From contig DATKPY010000002.1 in assembly GCA_035523875.1 (NCBI GenBank), positions 124,001-188,000 on the forward strand: a DNA stretch of 64,000 nucleotides, given 5' to 3'. Made by a program: the position numbers and the translations under genes. Each line of letters starts with the position of its first letter. The first letter of the stretch is position 1. Origin of the DNA: JASHUC01 sp035523875. Its GTDB lineage: Bacteria > Pseudomonadota > Gammaproteobacteria > Steroidobacterales > Steroidobacteraceae. Under the pieces are notes generated by a model. The model did not search any database and was not told where the DNA came from. It saw nothing but the letters and a program-made list of their open reading frames with translations. Of the stretch, positions 53,209-61,104 are shown in pieces.

Positions 53209-55397
53209 GCGATCTCCAATAGGAAGCGCTCGAGCGCGTCGACCGCCGACTGGTCGCGGTACGCTCGCGGCAGGCGCTCGGGCAGCTCATCGCGGACGCG
53301 CGACCGAGCCACGGGATTCTCGATGAGAGATAGGACGAGGTCGGCATACTGGGCGGGAGATTGAGCCACGAGCTCCGGAAGCGACAGCCGTTCGAGTATT
53401 CCGCTGCCGAGCCGCCCGCGCATGAAGCGTCCCCGGCAGGTGACGACAGGCAGGCCGCACTCCAGGGCGCGCATCACCGTGTTGAAGCCCGAGAAGCCGA
53501 TCGTGTCGAGCAGGAGGTCGGCCGAGCGCAGGAGCGACTCGAACGCCGCTGGGGTTGCCCAGGGCTTCACGAGAAGAAACGACGATGCGTCGAGTCCGTG
53601 CGCCGCAAAAGCGCCCCGGAGGCGCTCGATGAGTCGCCTCGTCAGCGCTCCGTGCCCGTGCGCGAAGAAAACGAACTGACAGCGGCGGAGCCGACGGGCG
53701 ATGTCGACGAGCACGGCGTCGTGCTCCGGAGCGTACTTGTACGGCGTTCCTGCGCAGATCAGCACCGGTCCCGAGCGTGGGTCGGATCGGGCCTCGTGAG
53801 CGGTGCCGACCTCGTGGGCCGGCGGCTCGAAGTAGGTGCCGAAGTGAGGTAGGCGCACGAGCCGCTCGGTGTAATGGCGCGACGCGTCCGCGGGCTCGAA
53901 AGCGTCGCCGGAGAGGTAGTAATCCATCGTCGGCAGTCCGCTCGTGATGGGGTGGCCCCAGGAGACGAGCTGGGTCGGCGCCAAGCGCATGCTCGCGAGC
54001 TGCAAGGTCGTCTGGTCCATCCCGATTTCGGGGTAAACGAGGACATCGAGTCGTCGCTCGAGCAGGGTCCGAGCCCAATCCCGCATGGCTCGCGGTCTCT
54101 CCTCGAAGCGCTCGGCGAGGCCGCGCGCAGTGGCTGTGTCGGCATCGATCTGGCTTCCGAGGTGGAAGACTTCCGCGGCGAAGCGCTCTGGATCGAGTCG
54201 GAGCAGCCACCCGCGCGTGATCGCGGAGTAGACCGAATGGCTTGCGATATGCGCGGAGACGATGCCGATTCGCAGCCGCGATCGATCTGCCGTGCGCGCT
54301 GCGGGCAGCGGTAACGGTTCACTGCGCTGCCAAGCCTCCATCAGACTCACGCAGAGGCGGCCATGAGCGCGCAGCGGCTCAGTAGCGTCCTCCTCCTGGT
54401 AGGCGAGATAGAATGGTTGCATGGCACCGATAAGTGCCGAAGGATCCTCGCCGGGTCGGCGCCGCAGGTCGGCTTCGAGCGGGTCGAGCGCCGCTGCGAA
54501 CGCTTGCCGCGCCGCCGCGACCTCCTCGACGCTCGAGGGCACGAGGGGTATCTCGGCGACGGTTGCGGCGAGCCGCGCCATCGCGAGGTCGGGACTCAGC
54601 CGCAGAGCTTCGCGGAATCCGGCCACGGCGCCCGCGCGATCGCCAGTGATGCACAGCGCGTTGGCGCGCACGTAAATCGCCTCCACGTACCCCGGCCGCA
54701 GCGCGAGGGCACGCTCGCAGGCGGCAATCGCCTCCTCGGGGCGACCGAGCGCCTTTAAAGCCGCACCGCGTGAGTGCCATGCTTCAGGGAACGCGGGATC
54801 GAGGGCGAGCGCCCTGTCGGCGCACGCGAGGGCTTGGGTTGCTTGCTTCAGTCCAAGCAGGACGCCCGCAGCGTTGCACCAAGCAACCCCGAGGTCCGGA
54901 CGCAGCGCAGTCGCCCGCTGATAGCACGCGAGCGCCGCGACCGGCTGGTGGTCCGCGAGCAGGACGTTCCCCAAGTTGAAATGGGCGACCGCGTCCGTCT
55001 CATCGAGCGCGAGCGCAGCCCGGTAGCAGGAGGCCGCTCCCGAGCGATTCCCCGCTCGTTCCAGCAGCACACCGAGATTGCGATGCGCGGCGCCGTTGCC
55101 GGAATCAAGCTCGACCATCCGTCCGAGAGAGTCGATTGCGGCCGCGAGGTGGCCTGCGCTCAGCTCTGCGTCGGCGAGACGCCCAAAGGCTGTCGCATCG
55201 GCGGGTTGCAGGCGGGTCACCGCACGGAGAAACTCTGTCGCGGCGGCCTGCTCGCCGAGCGATGCATGGATCATCGCAATCAGGTTCAACAGGGTCGCGG
55301 TCGGTGGCGAATTCGCGTGGACTATCAGCGCCTCGGCGAGCGCATCACGACGTTCGCCGCTCCGCCAAAGGGCGAGCGCGGTCTCGAAGCTCGGCAC
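53205..55397 (-). CDS. TPR repeats with GT41 domain of the GHP/HMW1C-like type (second)
   Basis: This is a cytoplasmic enzyme of ~730 residues. About seven TPRs (for example ACADRALALDPAFPEAWHSR) lead to a GT41 domain. Its motifs are RLRIGIVSAHIASHSVYSA, LDVLVYPEIGMDQTTLQLA, VSWGHPITSGLPTMDYYLS, HYTERLVRLPHFGTYFEPP, LICAGTPYKYAPEHDAVL and DTIGFSGFNTVMRALECGLP. Lys554 matches the conserved active-site Lys. It is paralogous to the gene at 51130 and coupled to it. GTG 55397 is chosen because AGGCGG lies just upstream and TPR helices begin immediately; an earlier GTG at 55472 would add 25 Arg/Trp-rich residues. It heads a three-gene minus-strand operon. The substrate is probably a protein docked on the TPRs. 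Confidence 0.82.
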   Translation of the reverse strand: MPSFETALALWRSGERRDALAEALIVHANSPPTATLLNLIAMIHASLGEQAAATEFLRAVTRLQPADATAFGRLADAELSAGHLAAAIDSLGRMVELDSGNGAAHRNLGVLLERAGNRSGAASCYRAALALDETDAVAHFNLGNVLLADHQPVAALACYQRATALRPDLGVAWCNAAGVLLGLKQATQALACADRALALDPAFPEAWHSRGAALKALGRPEEAIAACERALALRPGYVEAIYVRANALCITGDRAGAVAGFREALRLSPDLAMARLAATVAEIPLVPSSVEEVAAARQAFAAALDPLEADLRRRPGEDPSALIGAMQPFYLAYQEEDATEPLRAHGRLCVSLMEAWQRSEPLPLPAARTADRSRLRIGIVSAHIASHSVYSAITRGWLLRLDPERFAAEVFHLGSQIDADTATARGLAERFEERPRAMRDWARTLLERRLDVLVYPEIGMDQTTLQLASMRLAPTQLVSWGHPITSGLPTMDYYLSGDAFEPADASRHYTERLVRLPHFGTYFEPPAHEVGTAHEARSDPRSGPVLICAGTPYKYAPEHDAVLVDIARRLRRCQFVFFAHGHGALTRRLIERLRGAFAAHGLDASSFLLVKPWATPAAFESLLRSADLLLDTIGFSGFNTVMRALECGLPVVTCRGRFMRGRLGSGILERLSLPELVAQSPAQYADLVLSLIENPVARSRVRDELPERLPRAYRDQSAVDALERFLLEIA

Positions 55398-55499
55398 GGC
55401 CCGCCTAGCGATCGAGCCGGACAGCACGCGCCACCCCCGCGACCTGCCCCACTGTAGCCAGCCCGCCGGCACTGCGGCGGCAATCCGCGGCCGGGGCGA

Positions 55500-55997
55500 T
55501 CATCTCGAGACCACATCCGTGGCAGCCGGGAACTCGGCGAATGCGTCGTGCGCGCGCCGTGCCGCAAGAACGTACGCGAGGAAATACAGATCCATCGCGG
55601 CGGCGAGGAGTGCCGGCACGGTCTGGTCGCTCGCACCCGCAAGACGCACCGACACGTCGGTCGCCCGGAACGCGAAGTCAACTCCCGCCGATAGCGCGAG
55701 CAGCCACTGCCCGCGAGCCCAGACCCAGCGGATCGCCCGAGATCCGGTTGGCGCACGCCGCACGAGCCCACAGAGCACCGCGAACGCGATCAGTGAGGGC
55801 AGGAGACTTTCGGCTCCGATGAATCCACCGACGAAGGCCCTGATGTCGCCGCTGCTCCCACCGACCAGGCTAGTGAAGCCGAGGACGATCGGCAGAGAAA
55901 CGGCCCTGGAGAGATAAAGAGCGGCGATCCACAGGAGCAGCGGCGGCTTCAGGCACATGAAGTCGTCGTAGCTCGAGGGCGGGTAGGTGCGGCTCAT
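55500..55997 (-). CDS. DUF2919-family inner-membrane protein
   Basis: This is a small polytopic membrane protein of ~165 residues. The start SRTYPPSSYDDFMCLKPPLLL is characteristic of DUF2919 (YfeZ-like) proteins. Four or so hydrophobic segments follow (for example LLLWIAALYLSRAVSLPIVLG and LPSLIAFAVLCGLV). ATG 55997 is chosen because it places the conserved motif at the N-terminus. Function is unknown for the whole family. The gene ends about 100 bases before the start of the GT41 operon at 55397 on the same strand, so it may be co-transcribed. Its upstream region is shared with the ribbon-helix-helix gene at 56276. Confidence 0.75.
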   Translation of the reverse strand: MSRTYPPSSYDDFMCLKPPLLLWIAALYLSRAVSLPIVLGFTSLVGGSSGDIRAFVGGFIGAESLLPSLIAFAVLCGLVRRAPTGSRAIRWVWARGQWLLALSAGVDFAFRATDVSVRLAGASDQTVPALLAAAMDLYFLAYVLAARRAHDAFAEFPAATDVVSR

Positions 55998-56275
55998 GAC
56001 GGCAAAACGAGTACCGGGCACCTCCAGAGGGTAGGTGAGGCCGGTGACAGCGACATGTCACTCCTCCGGCGGTGCCGCCGGCGCCCGCTCTTGAAAGGCC
56101 TCCGCCTACCCCTCCTCCCAAGCGCCTGAGCACCGACACTCGTCCGTCATCCGGGGCGCCGTGCGGCGGACATTTCTGGTACGAACGTCACGAAATCGCA
56201 AAAGCATCGCAACACTACATAACTACTGTCACGCTGCAGGGCAAAAACGAACCCGCCACACAAGAGAGACAGGTC
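55998..56275. promoter_or_regulatory. Divergent regulatory region with inverted TGACA/TGTCA and ACTACTGTCACG
   Basis: This 278-base gap separates the DUF2919 gene from a DNA-binding-type protein. GTGACA and TGTCAC form a palindrome at 56044-56061, with the TGACA/TGTCA halves 11 bases apart. ACTACTGTCACG lies at 56222-56233, 43 bases before the GTG of the ribbon-helix-helix gene. The palindrome looks like an operator. The adjacent ribbon-helix-helix protein is a possible, untested binder. Confidence 0.4.
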
Positions 56276-56809
56276 GTGATCGAAACTCGCAAGCAGGCCG
56301 TATCCATTCGCGTGAACACGGCGGACGTGCGCAAGGTGAAGAAGCTCGCGCAGCGGCTCGGCGCACGAGACTCGGATGTCGTTCGATTCGCAGTGAAATG
56401 CCTGCTGGCGAGGCTCGGACCGCTGTGCGACCCGGAGGTGAGGGGACGCAATCTCGTTCCGGTGTTCGTCGAGTCCGGGGGCGAGTTGCTGCGCTATTTC
56501 GAGCTGGATGGGGCGAGGCTCGAAGGGATCATCAACGAGGGCGTCGATACCGCGCGGCGGGTCGACCGCGACGATATCGCGCTGATCGCGCTCACCGTCG
56601 CTCAAGAGCCCTATGCGGAGCTGATGCTCCGCGATCTCGACCGCGGCGATCATGACCGGCCCCGCAGCCTGCAGCTGTCGGAGTCGCTCCGGCGATACCT
56701 CTACGAAAAGTACGTCTACGGCGGGAGCGGCGAAGAGCTCACCGCCGGCGAGGAGTCGCATGCCCTCGAATCGCGCTCATTCGCCTTAGCAGGAGGACGT
56801 CATGATTGA
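56276..56809 (+). CDS. Ribbon-helix-helix-type protein of unknown role
   Basis: This protein of 177 residues has an N-terminus with a ribbon-helix-helix DNA-binding pattern (VSIRVNTADVRKVKKLAQRL, then DSDVVRFAVKCLLARL). The middle has no recognised domain. The C-terminal part carries LSESLRRYLYEKY at 134-146, which reappears in diverged form in the next protein. The GTG at 56276 begins MIETRKQ; the next gene also begins MIETR. The two genes overlap by 8 bases and must be co-translated. The longer open frame upstream (from 56072) is Pro/Arg-rich and lacks a ribosome-binding site. It may regulate the surface genes here, perhaps through the palindrome upstream. This is inference; no family name is assigned. 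Confidence 0.65.
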   Translation: MIETRKQAVSIRVNTADVRKVKKLAQRLGARDSDVVRFAVKCLLARLGPLCDPEVRGRNLVPVFVESGGELLRYFELDGARLEGIINEGVDTARRVDRDDIALIALTVAQEPYAELMLRDLDRGDHDRPRSLQLSESLRRYLYEKYVYGGSGEELTAGEESHALESRSFALAGGRHD

Positions 56810-57662
56810 GACAAGGCTCGTCGAAACCGTCGCTGCGAGCGAAGCGCTGCCGGCGCCCAGGCCGGCTGCTCAGGTCCGTCCGCCCGGTCGGGCGCGAAAA
56901 TACGAGCTCTCTGACGCGCTCCGCGCCTTTCTTCAGACCAAGTACTCGAGCGCGCCGGCCATCGAGGGGATGCCGCCAGCGATCCGGCCGACGTTCGAGC
57001 TTGCAACCCGTTGCGGCGGTGGCGAGCGGACCAGGCCCCCAGGTGCCGGGACGATCTCAGCGAGGGTCCATCACCACGCCCTGGTCGTCGCAAGGCTCCT
57101 GGTCCTGGCGGCGATGTCCGTCGCGCTCGGTGCGGTCGCCTTCGGTGGCGCGGCTCACGCCGATACCCTGGAGTTCCAGCAGGGCGGTTTCTTCACTGGC
57201 ACGCAGGCCGATCAGTTCTCGTTTACCAGCTCCAGTGCGGGCACGCTCAACGTCGCGCTTTCGGATCTCGACGGGAGTCTCGACACGATGCTCGGTTGGC
57301 CCGTTGGCTCGACCCAGCTCACCAGTCTGACCTTTACGCTGTGGTCGTCCACGCAGATCCTGGAGTCATGCTCGCTCGCCGCGCCCTGTCAGCCGTTCAA
57401 CATCGGCGGCGCGGGCACTTATTACGGTGAGATCGAAGCGGTCGCCGGCTCGAATCCCTTCTTTCCGGGCTTGAACTTCGGCGCCGATGGCGCCATCGGC
57501 GAATTCGCGCCGGTGCCGCTCCCGGCGAGCGCGTGGTTGCTCCTCGCCGGCGTCGGCGCGACCTTCTGGTCTGTGCGTCGGCGCCGCGGCGCGGCGGAGC
57601 CGCCCGAGCGGGCGCGGCCGCCGGAGCGTGTGGCTTACCCAGCGGGTCCGAGGACGGCATAA
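56802..57662 (+). CDS. VPLPA-CTERM protein with cytoplasmic-type N-terminal extension
   Basis: This exosortase substrate of 286 residues has an odd front end. The first ~90 residues are polar and include LSDALRAFLQTKY (36-48), similar to the tail of the preceding ribbon-helix-helix protein. Only then comes a signal-peptide-like segment (ALVVARLLVLAAMSVALGA, ending AHA at 118-120). The mature part (DTLEFQQGGFFTG and onward, ALSDLDGSLDTML) is a short beta-rich domain typical of PEP-CTERM proteins. The sorting signal is VPLPA at 238-242, a hydrophobic helix, then RRRR and a 23-residue tail. No good internal start codon lies directly before the signal peptide. It could be a fusion product, or a protein with an extended leader. 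Confidence 0.75.
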   Translation: MIETRLVETVAASEALPAPRPAAQVRPPGRARKYELSDALRAFLQTKYSSAPAIEGMPPAIRPTFELATRCGGGERTRPPGAGTISARVHHHALVVARLLVLAAMSVALGAVAFGGAAHADTLEFQQGGFFTGTQADQFSFTSSSAGTLNVALSDLDGSLDTMLGWPVGSTQLTSLTFTLWSSTQILESCSLAAPCQPFNIGGAGTYYGEIEAVAGSNPFFPGLNFGADGAIGEFAPVPLPASAWLLLAGVGATFWSVRRRRGAAEPPERARPPERVAYPAGPRTA

Positions 57663-57684
57663 CCGCCTCTCGGCTCACGGTCTT

Positions 57685-57707
57685 GGCGATGCCGCCTCGG
57701 CGTCGCC
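57685..57707 (+). terminator. Possible hairpin after VPLPA-CTERM gene
   Basis: GGCGATGCCG pairs with CGGCGTCGCC (one G-T wobble) around a CCT loop, 22 bases after the stop at 57662. No T-run follows, so termination is uncertain. Confidence 0.35.
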
Positions 57708-57798
57708 GCGGTGCCATCGTTGCCCCGCGAACCGTTCTCACCTGCGCCGGACCGTGCTGCCGAAAGAAAAGCGTCACGGTCGCAGATTAGTATGACAA

Positions 57799-58470
57799 AT
57801 GTCGTCAACCCGTCTCCGCAGAAAATCAATGCGAACTAATGCGCCAGGGGTTCGGGGTCCGCGGTCAGAGCGAGCAGCCGGGAGCCGAATTCTGACTCTC
57901 GCGCTTGCGGCACTGTTCGGTGGCATTGCCGCACTGCCGGCAATCGCCGGCCCAGCGGCGCCAGCGGCTGCCCCTGCCCACGCGGTCCAGGAGTACCTGA
58001 TCCAGCCTGGAGACCTGCTGCAAGTGACAGTCTGGAAGGAGCAGGACCTGACGGGCGAGGTGCTGGTCCGGCCGGATGGCGGTCTTTCCTTTCCGCTCGT
58101 GGGAGATCTGATCGCGGCGGGAAAGACGGTCGAGGAGGTGCGTGAGGAGTTCACGAAGCGACTCAAGCAGTACATTCCGGACCCGGTCGTGACCATCGCG
58201 ACGAAGGAGAACGGCGGCGACCAGATCTTCGTGGTTGGCAAGGTGCAGCGTCCCGGAGCCTTTCCTTTCGTTCGGCCCATCGACGTGATGCAGGCGCTCA
58301 GTCTGGCAGGCGGCGGCACGCCATTCGCCGCGCTCAACAGCATCGTCATCCTGAGGCGCGACAATGGCCGACAACGCGCGATTCACTTCCGGTATTCGGA
58401 TGTCGCGCGCGGCAAGAATCTGGCCGAGAACATCGTTCTTCAGTCGGGCGACACCGTCGTCGTGCCATGA
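57799..58470 (+). CDS. Wza-type polysaccharide export protein
   Basis: This exported protein of 223 residues is from the polysaccharide biosynthesis/export family. It has a signal segment (LTLALAALFGGIAALPAIAG). The Poly_export domain begins at YLIQPGDLLQVTVWKEQDLT with VRPDGGLSFPLVGDLIAAGKT. An SLBB domain follows (IFVVGKVQRPGAFPFVRPIDVMQAL, then LQSGDTVVVP at the end). It is shorter than E. coli Wza and lacks its C-terminal outer-membrane helix, like the exosortase-associated EPS export proteins. It may therefore need a separate outer-membrane channel; the barrel encoded just downstream could supply it. An in-frame ATG at 57829 is an alternative start. Confidence 0.88.
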   Translation: MSSTRLRRKSMRTNAPGVRGPRSERAAGSRILTLALAALFGGIAALPAIAGPAAPAAAPAHAVQEYLIQPGDLLQVTVWKEQDLTGEVLVRPDGGLSFPLVGDLIAAGKTVEEVREEFTKRLKQYIPDPVVTIATKENGGDQIFVVGKVQRPGAFPFVRPIDVMQALSLAGGGTPFAALNSIVILRRDNGRQRAIHFRYSDVARGKNLAENIVLQSGDTVVVP

Positions 58471-58483
58471 TCGAGCCTCCGGC

Positions 58484-59677
58484 GTGAGGCGCACGGTCCG
58501 CGCCGCATGCCATACAGCCTTGGCGCTCGGCTGCATGGCCGGAGCGTCGCTGCCGGCGCGGGCGGCGCAGTGGTCTCTGGCCCCGGCACTGACTTGGGGC
58601 GCAGATGACGACAGCAATCGCTATTTCCTCGCGCAGGGTCAAGCGAGCCAGAGCGCGTCGGTCTCCGCCTCCCTGCAGGCTGAGCGCTCGACGGAAACCA
58701 CGCAGCTTTCGCTGTTTTCGCACCTCGACTGGCAGGACTTCTTCCCTCGCGACTATGGACGAATATTCGAGTGGGATGTGACGGCTGCTGATGAGTGGAC
58801 TCTCGAGCGCGGCGAGCTCGACTTCTCGGCGCGGGACGCCGACCAGAGCAGTCTCACCACGGAGACCACGGAGACCGGGATCTTGAGCACCAGTCTCCAT
58901 CAGCGCACGGATGCTGCGAGCGTCTCGTCAACCTACGATCAGTCCGAGCGGCGCGCCTTGGTTCTTCAGTTGTCCTACACGGACATCGAGTACTACGGTT
59001 CACCTGAAGCGGAATTGACCAATCTGCTCTTCGGCTACCGCCTGCCATCAGGCTCGGTCGCCGAGCAGTATTCACTCTCGGAGCGCTCGACCCTCACCGC
59101 AAGCGCGTTTTCCTCCGAGATTCTAAGCCGCCTACCCGGAGCCGACGAAAATGAGACCGGGCTGCAGCTCGACTACAGACGAACTCTCGCAGAGAACACC
59201 CAGCTCGATCTCTCAGGCGGCGCCGTGAAGACGCGCTACTCGACCGGCGGACAGACGCTCACTCTCGCATCGTTGCAGCTGTCGCAGAGCCTCGACGCGG
59301 GCAGCCTTGCGCTGTCGTATTCACGCAGCCTGATGCCATATGGCACCGGAGTGCTCGTCCAGCGACAGGAGTGGAAGCTTTCCGCCAAACGGGACCTGAC
59401 CGAGGAACTGGATGTGACCGCATCCCTCGACCGCGTTCAGAACAGCCAGCCGCCCGCACTTTCAACCTTCCTTCAGCAGATTGCTCTCGTGCAGACCTAC
59501 GATAATGTCCTGCTGGGACTCGACTGGCATTTCGCCGATAAGTGGAAGCTGAGCGCACAAGTCGGCACCACCTGGACGCGAACGCTGGAAGTGGTGAGCC
59601 AGCCCATCCACGAGTGGCGCTGCGGACTCTCCGTCGTCTGGACACCGAACCCGATCATGCCAGAATTCTGGCCGTGA
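58484..59677 (+). CDS. Outer-membrane beta-barrel protein, probably EPS-linked
   Basis: This exported protein of ~397 residues has a signal peptide (AALGCMAGASLPARAAQ-like, after the GTG at 58484). The rest shows alternating beta-strand patterns with many Ser/Gln/Leu and aromatic girdle residues, for example WSLAPALTWGADDDSNRYF, LVLQLSYTDIEYYG and LALSYSRSLMPYG. This fits the outer-membrane proteins found in exosortase EPS clusters. It follows the Wza-type gene by 13 bases, so they are co-transcribed. It may provide the outer-membrane channel that the short Wza-type protein lacks. The start is approximate: the earlier in-frame ATG would overlap the upstream gene. No family is certain. Confidence 0.72.
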   Translation: MRRTVRAACHTALALGCMAGASLPARAAQWSLAPALTWGADDDSNRYFLAQGQASQSASVSASLQAERSTETTQLSLFSHLDWQDFFPRDYGRIFEWDVTAADEWTLERGELDFSARDADQSSLTTETTETGILSTSLHQRTDAASVSSTYDQSERRALVLQLSYTDIEYYGSPEAELTNLLFGYRLPSGSVAEQYSLSERSTLTASAFSSEILSRLPGADENETGLQLDYRRTLAENTQLDLSGGAVKTRYSTGGQTLTLASLQLSQSLDAGSLALSYSRSLMPYGTGVLVQRQEWKLSAKRDLTEELDVTASLDRVQNSQPPALSTFLQQIALVQTYDNVLLGLDWHFADKWKLSAQVGTTWTRTLEVVSQPIHEWRCGLSVVWTPNPIMPEFWP

Positions 59678-59728
59678 ACGATGGGCGCTCACGCTCGGCC
59701 GAGTGCGTAGCGCACGCGAGAGTCGCGA

Positions 59729-59756
59729 GCCCCGGCCGGAAGGGGGCGGCCGGGGC
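59729..59756 (+). terminator. Strong GC hairpin after barrel gene
   Basis: GCCCCGGCCG pairs perfectly with CGGCCGGGGC around an 8-base loop, 52 bases after the stop at 59677. It is followed by CCGTCTTCTCCCTC. It is a probable transcription terminator before the TIGR03790 gene. Confidence 0.6.
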
Positions 59757-59880
59757 CCGTCTTCTCCCTCGTCATACGAGAGATTTCTGCGCACTCAATG
59801 CGCCGCGGGAGCGTGGCGTCTCCATATTACCGACGTGCGACCTCTTGGTGAACGTTTGGCGTCGTGCGGGGATTGATTGA

Positions 59881-61074
59881 GTGAGAATTCGTGCGTATGG
59901 CCGCTCCGGGATGTTCGGCAGCGCTACCACGAGGGCGGCACGCGCCGTTCTCGCCTTCGCCGTCCTGTTCGCTGCAGCTTGGCTCGTGGGCGTGCTTCAT
60001 GTCGCGCGACGAGCGCGGCCAGTGGGCGCTTCGGCCATGTCAGTTGCCGCGCCCGTGCCATCACCTGCAAACGAAGGCGCGCTAGGACCGCCCTATCCCG
60101 ACGAGCTTGCCGTAATCATCAACGATTCCGACTCGCTGAGCGTCGCCACCGGTAACTACTATGCAATCCACCGGGCAATCCCAGCCGTGAACGTCCTGCA
60201 CGTGCGTCTACCGCGAGAGCCGGCGCTCGCACCTCTGGTCTTTGAGCGATCCGCACGGCTGGTCGAGGCACAGCTCAGTAATCGCGTGCAGTTTCTCGCG
60301 CTCGCGTGGACGGAGCCTTACCGCGTGGGATGCATGTCAGTCACGAGCGCCTTCGCCTTGGGCTACGACAGCGCAAACTGTACGAGCGGTTGTCGGCTCA
60401 CCCCGTTGAGCCCTTACTTCGACTCCGACAGCCGCTTTCCATACCGCGATTTCCACATGCGCCCGGCCATGTTGCTCGCGGCGTCCGACTGGGCGCACGC
60501 AAAAGCGCTCATCAATCGCGGAATCGACTCAGACGACAGCACTCCGTTCGGCACCGCGTATCTACTCGATACGAGCGATCGGGCGCGCGACGTTCGTGCG
60601 GCCACTTTCGTGAGCACGAGTCTTTACGCCCCGCTCAGCGTGAATATCCAGATCGTCGAGGGGAACGAGATCCTCAATCGCGACGACGTGCTCTTCTACT
60701 TCACTGGAGTCCCCTGGGTGCATGGGCTTGAGACACTCCGTTTTCTTCCGGGCGCCATCGCCGACCATCTCACGTCGTACGGCGGCGACCTTGCCGGGTG
60801 GTCCGCGCAGATGTCGAGTCTCGCGTGGCTCGAGGCGGGCGCGACCGGCAGCTACGGAACTGTCGTTGAACCCTGCGATTTTCCCGGAAAGTTTCCCGAT
60901 ATACCGATCGTGATCCGTCGCTATCTGGCCGGTGAGACGCTGATCGAAGCTTACTGGAAGAGCGTCGCGCGGCCGTCGCAGGGAGTTTTCATCGGCGAAC
61001 CATTCGCGCGACCATTTCGTCAGTCTGCGATTTCATACAACCGTCACGCCGCGCCAGTACAGTCGCGCCAGTAG
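59881..61074 (+). CDS. TIGR03790-family protein of exosortase genomes
   Basis: This protein of 397 residues has an N-terminal membrane/signal segment (AVLAFAVLFAAAWLVGVLHV). The rest matches the TIGR03790 family: LAVIINDSDSLSVATGNYYA at about residues 75-95, VNVLHVRLP soon after, LALAWTEPYRVGCMSVTSA, and the conserved end region GSYGTVVEPCDFPGKFP. The family is typical of genomes with PEP-CTERM sorting and its function is unknown. GTG 59881 has GGGGA upstream; an ATG at 59911 is also in frame. A hairpin before it and 30 bases to the following PrsT gene suggest a two-gene transcript. Confidence 0.82.
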   Translation: MRIRAYGRSGMFGSATTRAARAVLAFAVLFAAAWLVGVLHVARRARPVGASAMSVAAPVPSPANEGALGPPYPDELAVIINDSDSLSVATGNYYAIHRAIPAVNVLHVRLPREPALAPLVFERSARLVEAQLSNRVQFLALAWTEPYRVGCMSVTSAFALGYDSANCTSGCRLTPLSPYFDSDSRFPYRDFHMRPAMLLAASDWAHAKALINRGIDSDDSTPFGTAYLLDTSDRARDVRAATFVSTSLYAPLSVNIQIVEGNEILNRDDVLFYFTGVPWVHGLETLRFLPGAIADHLTSYGGDLAGWSAQMSSLAWLEAGATGSYGTVVEPCDFPGKFPDIPIVIRRYLAGETLIEAYWKSVARPSQGVFIGEPFARPFRQSAISYNRHAAPVQSRQ

Positions 61075-61104
61075 AGAGTCCCACTAAAACCGGTACCTTC
61101 CCAC

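Noticed and set aside
26190..55397. Recurring TPR-coding segments as DNA repeats or a mobile element
   Set aside because: Similarity is at the protein-motif level between diverged genes; no terminal inverted repeats, transposase or target duplications were seen.
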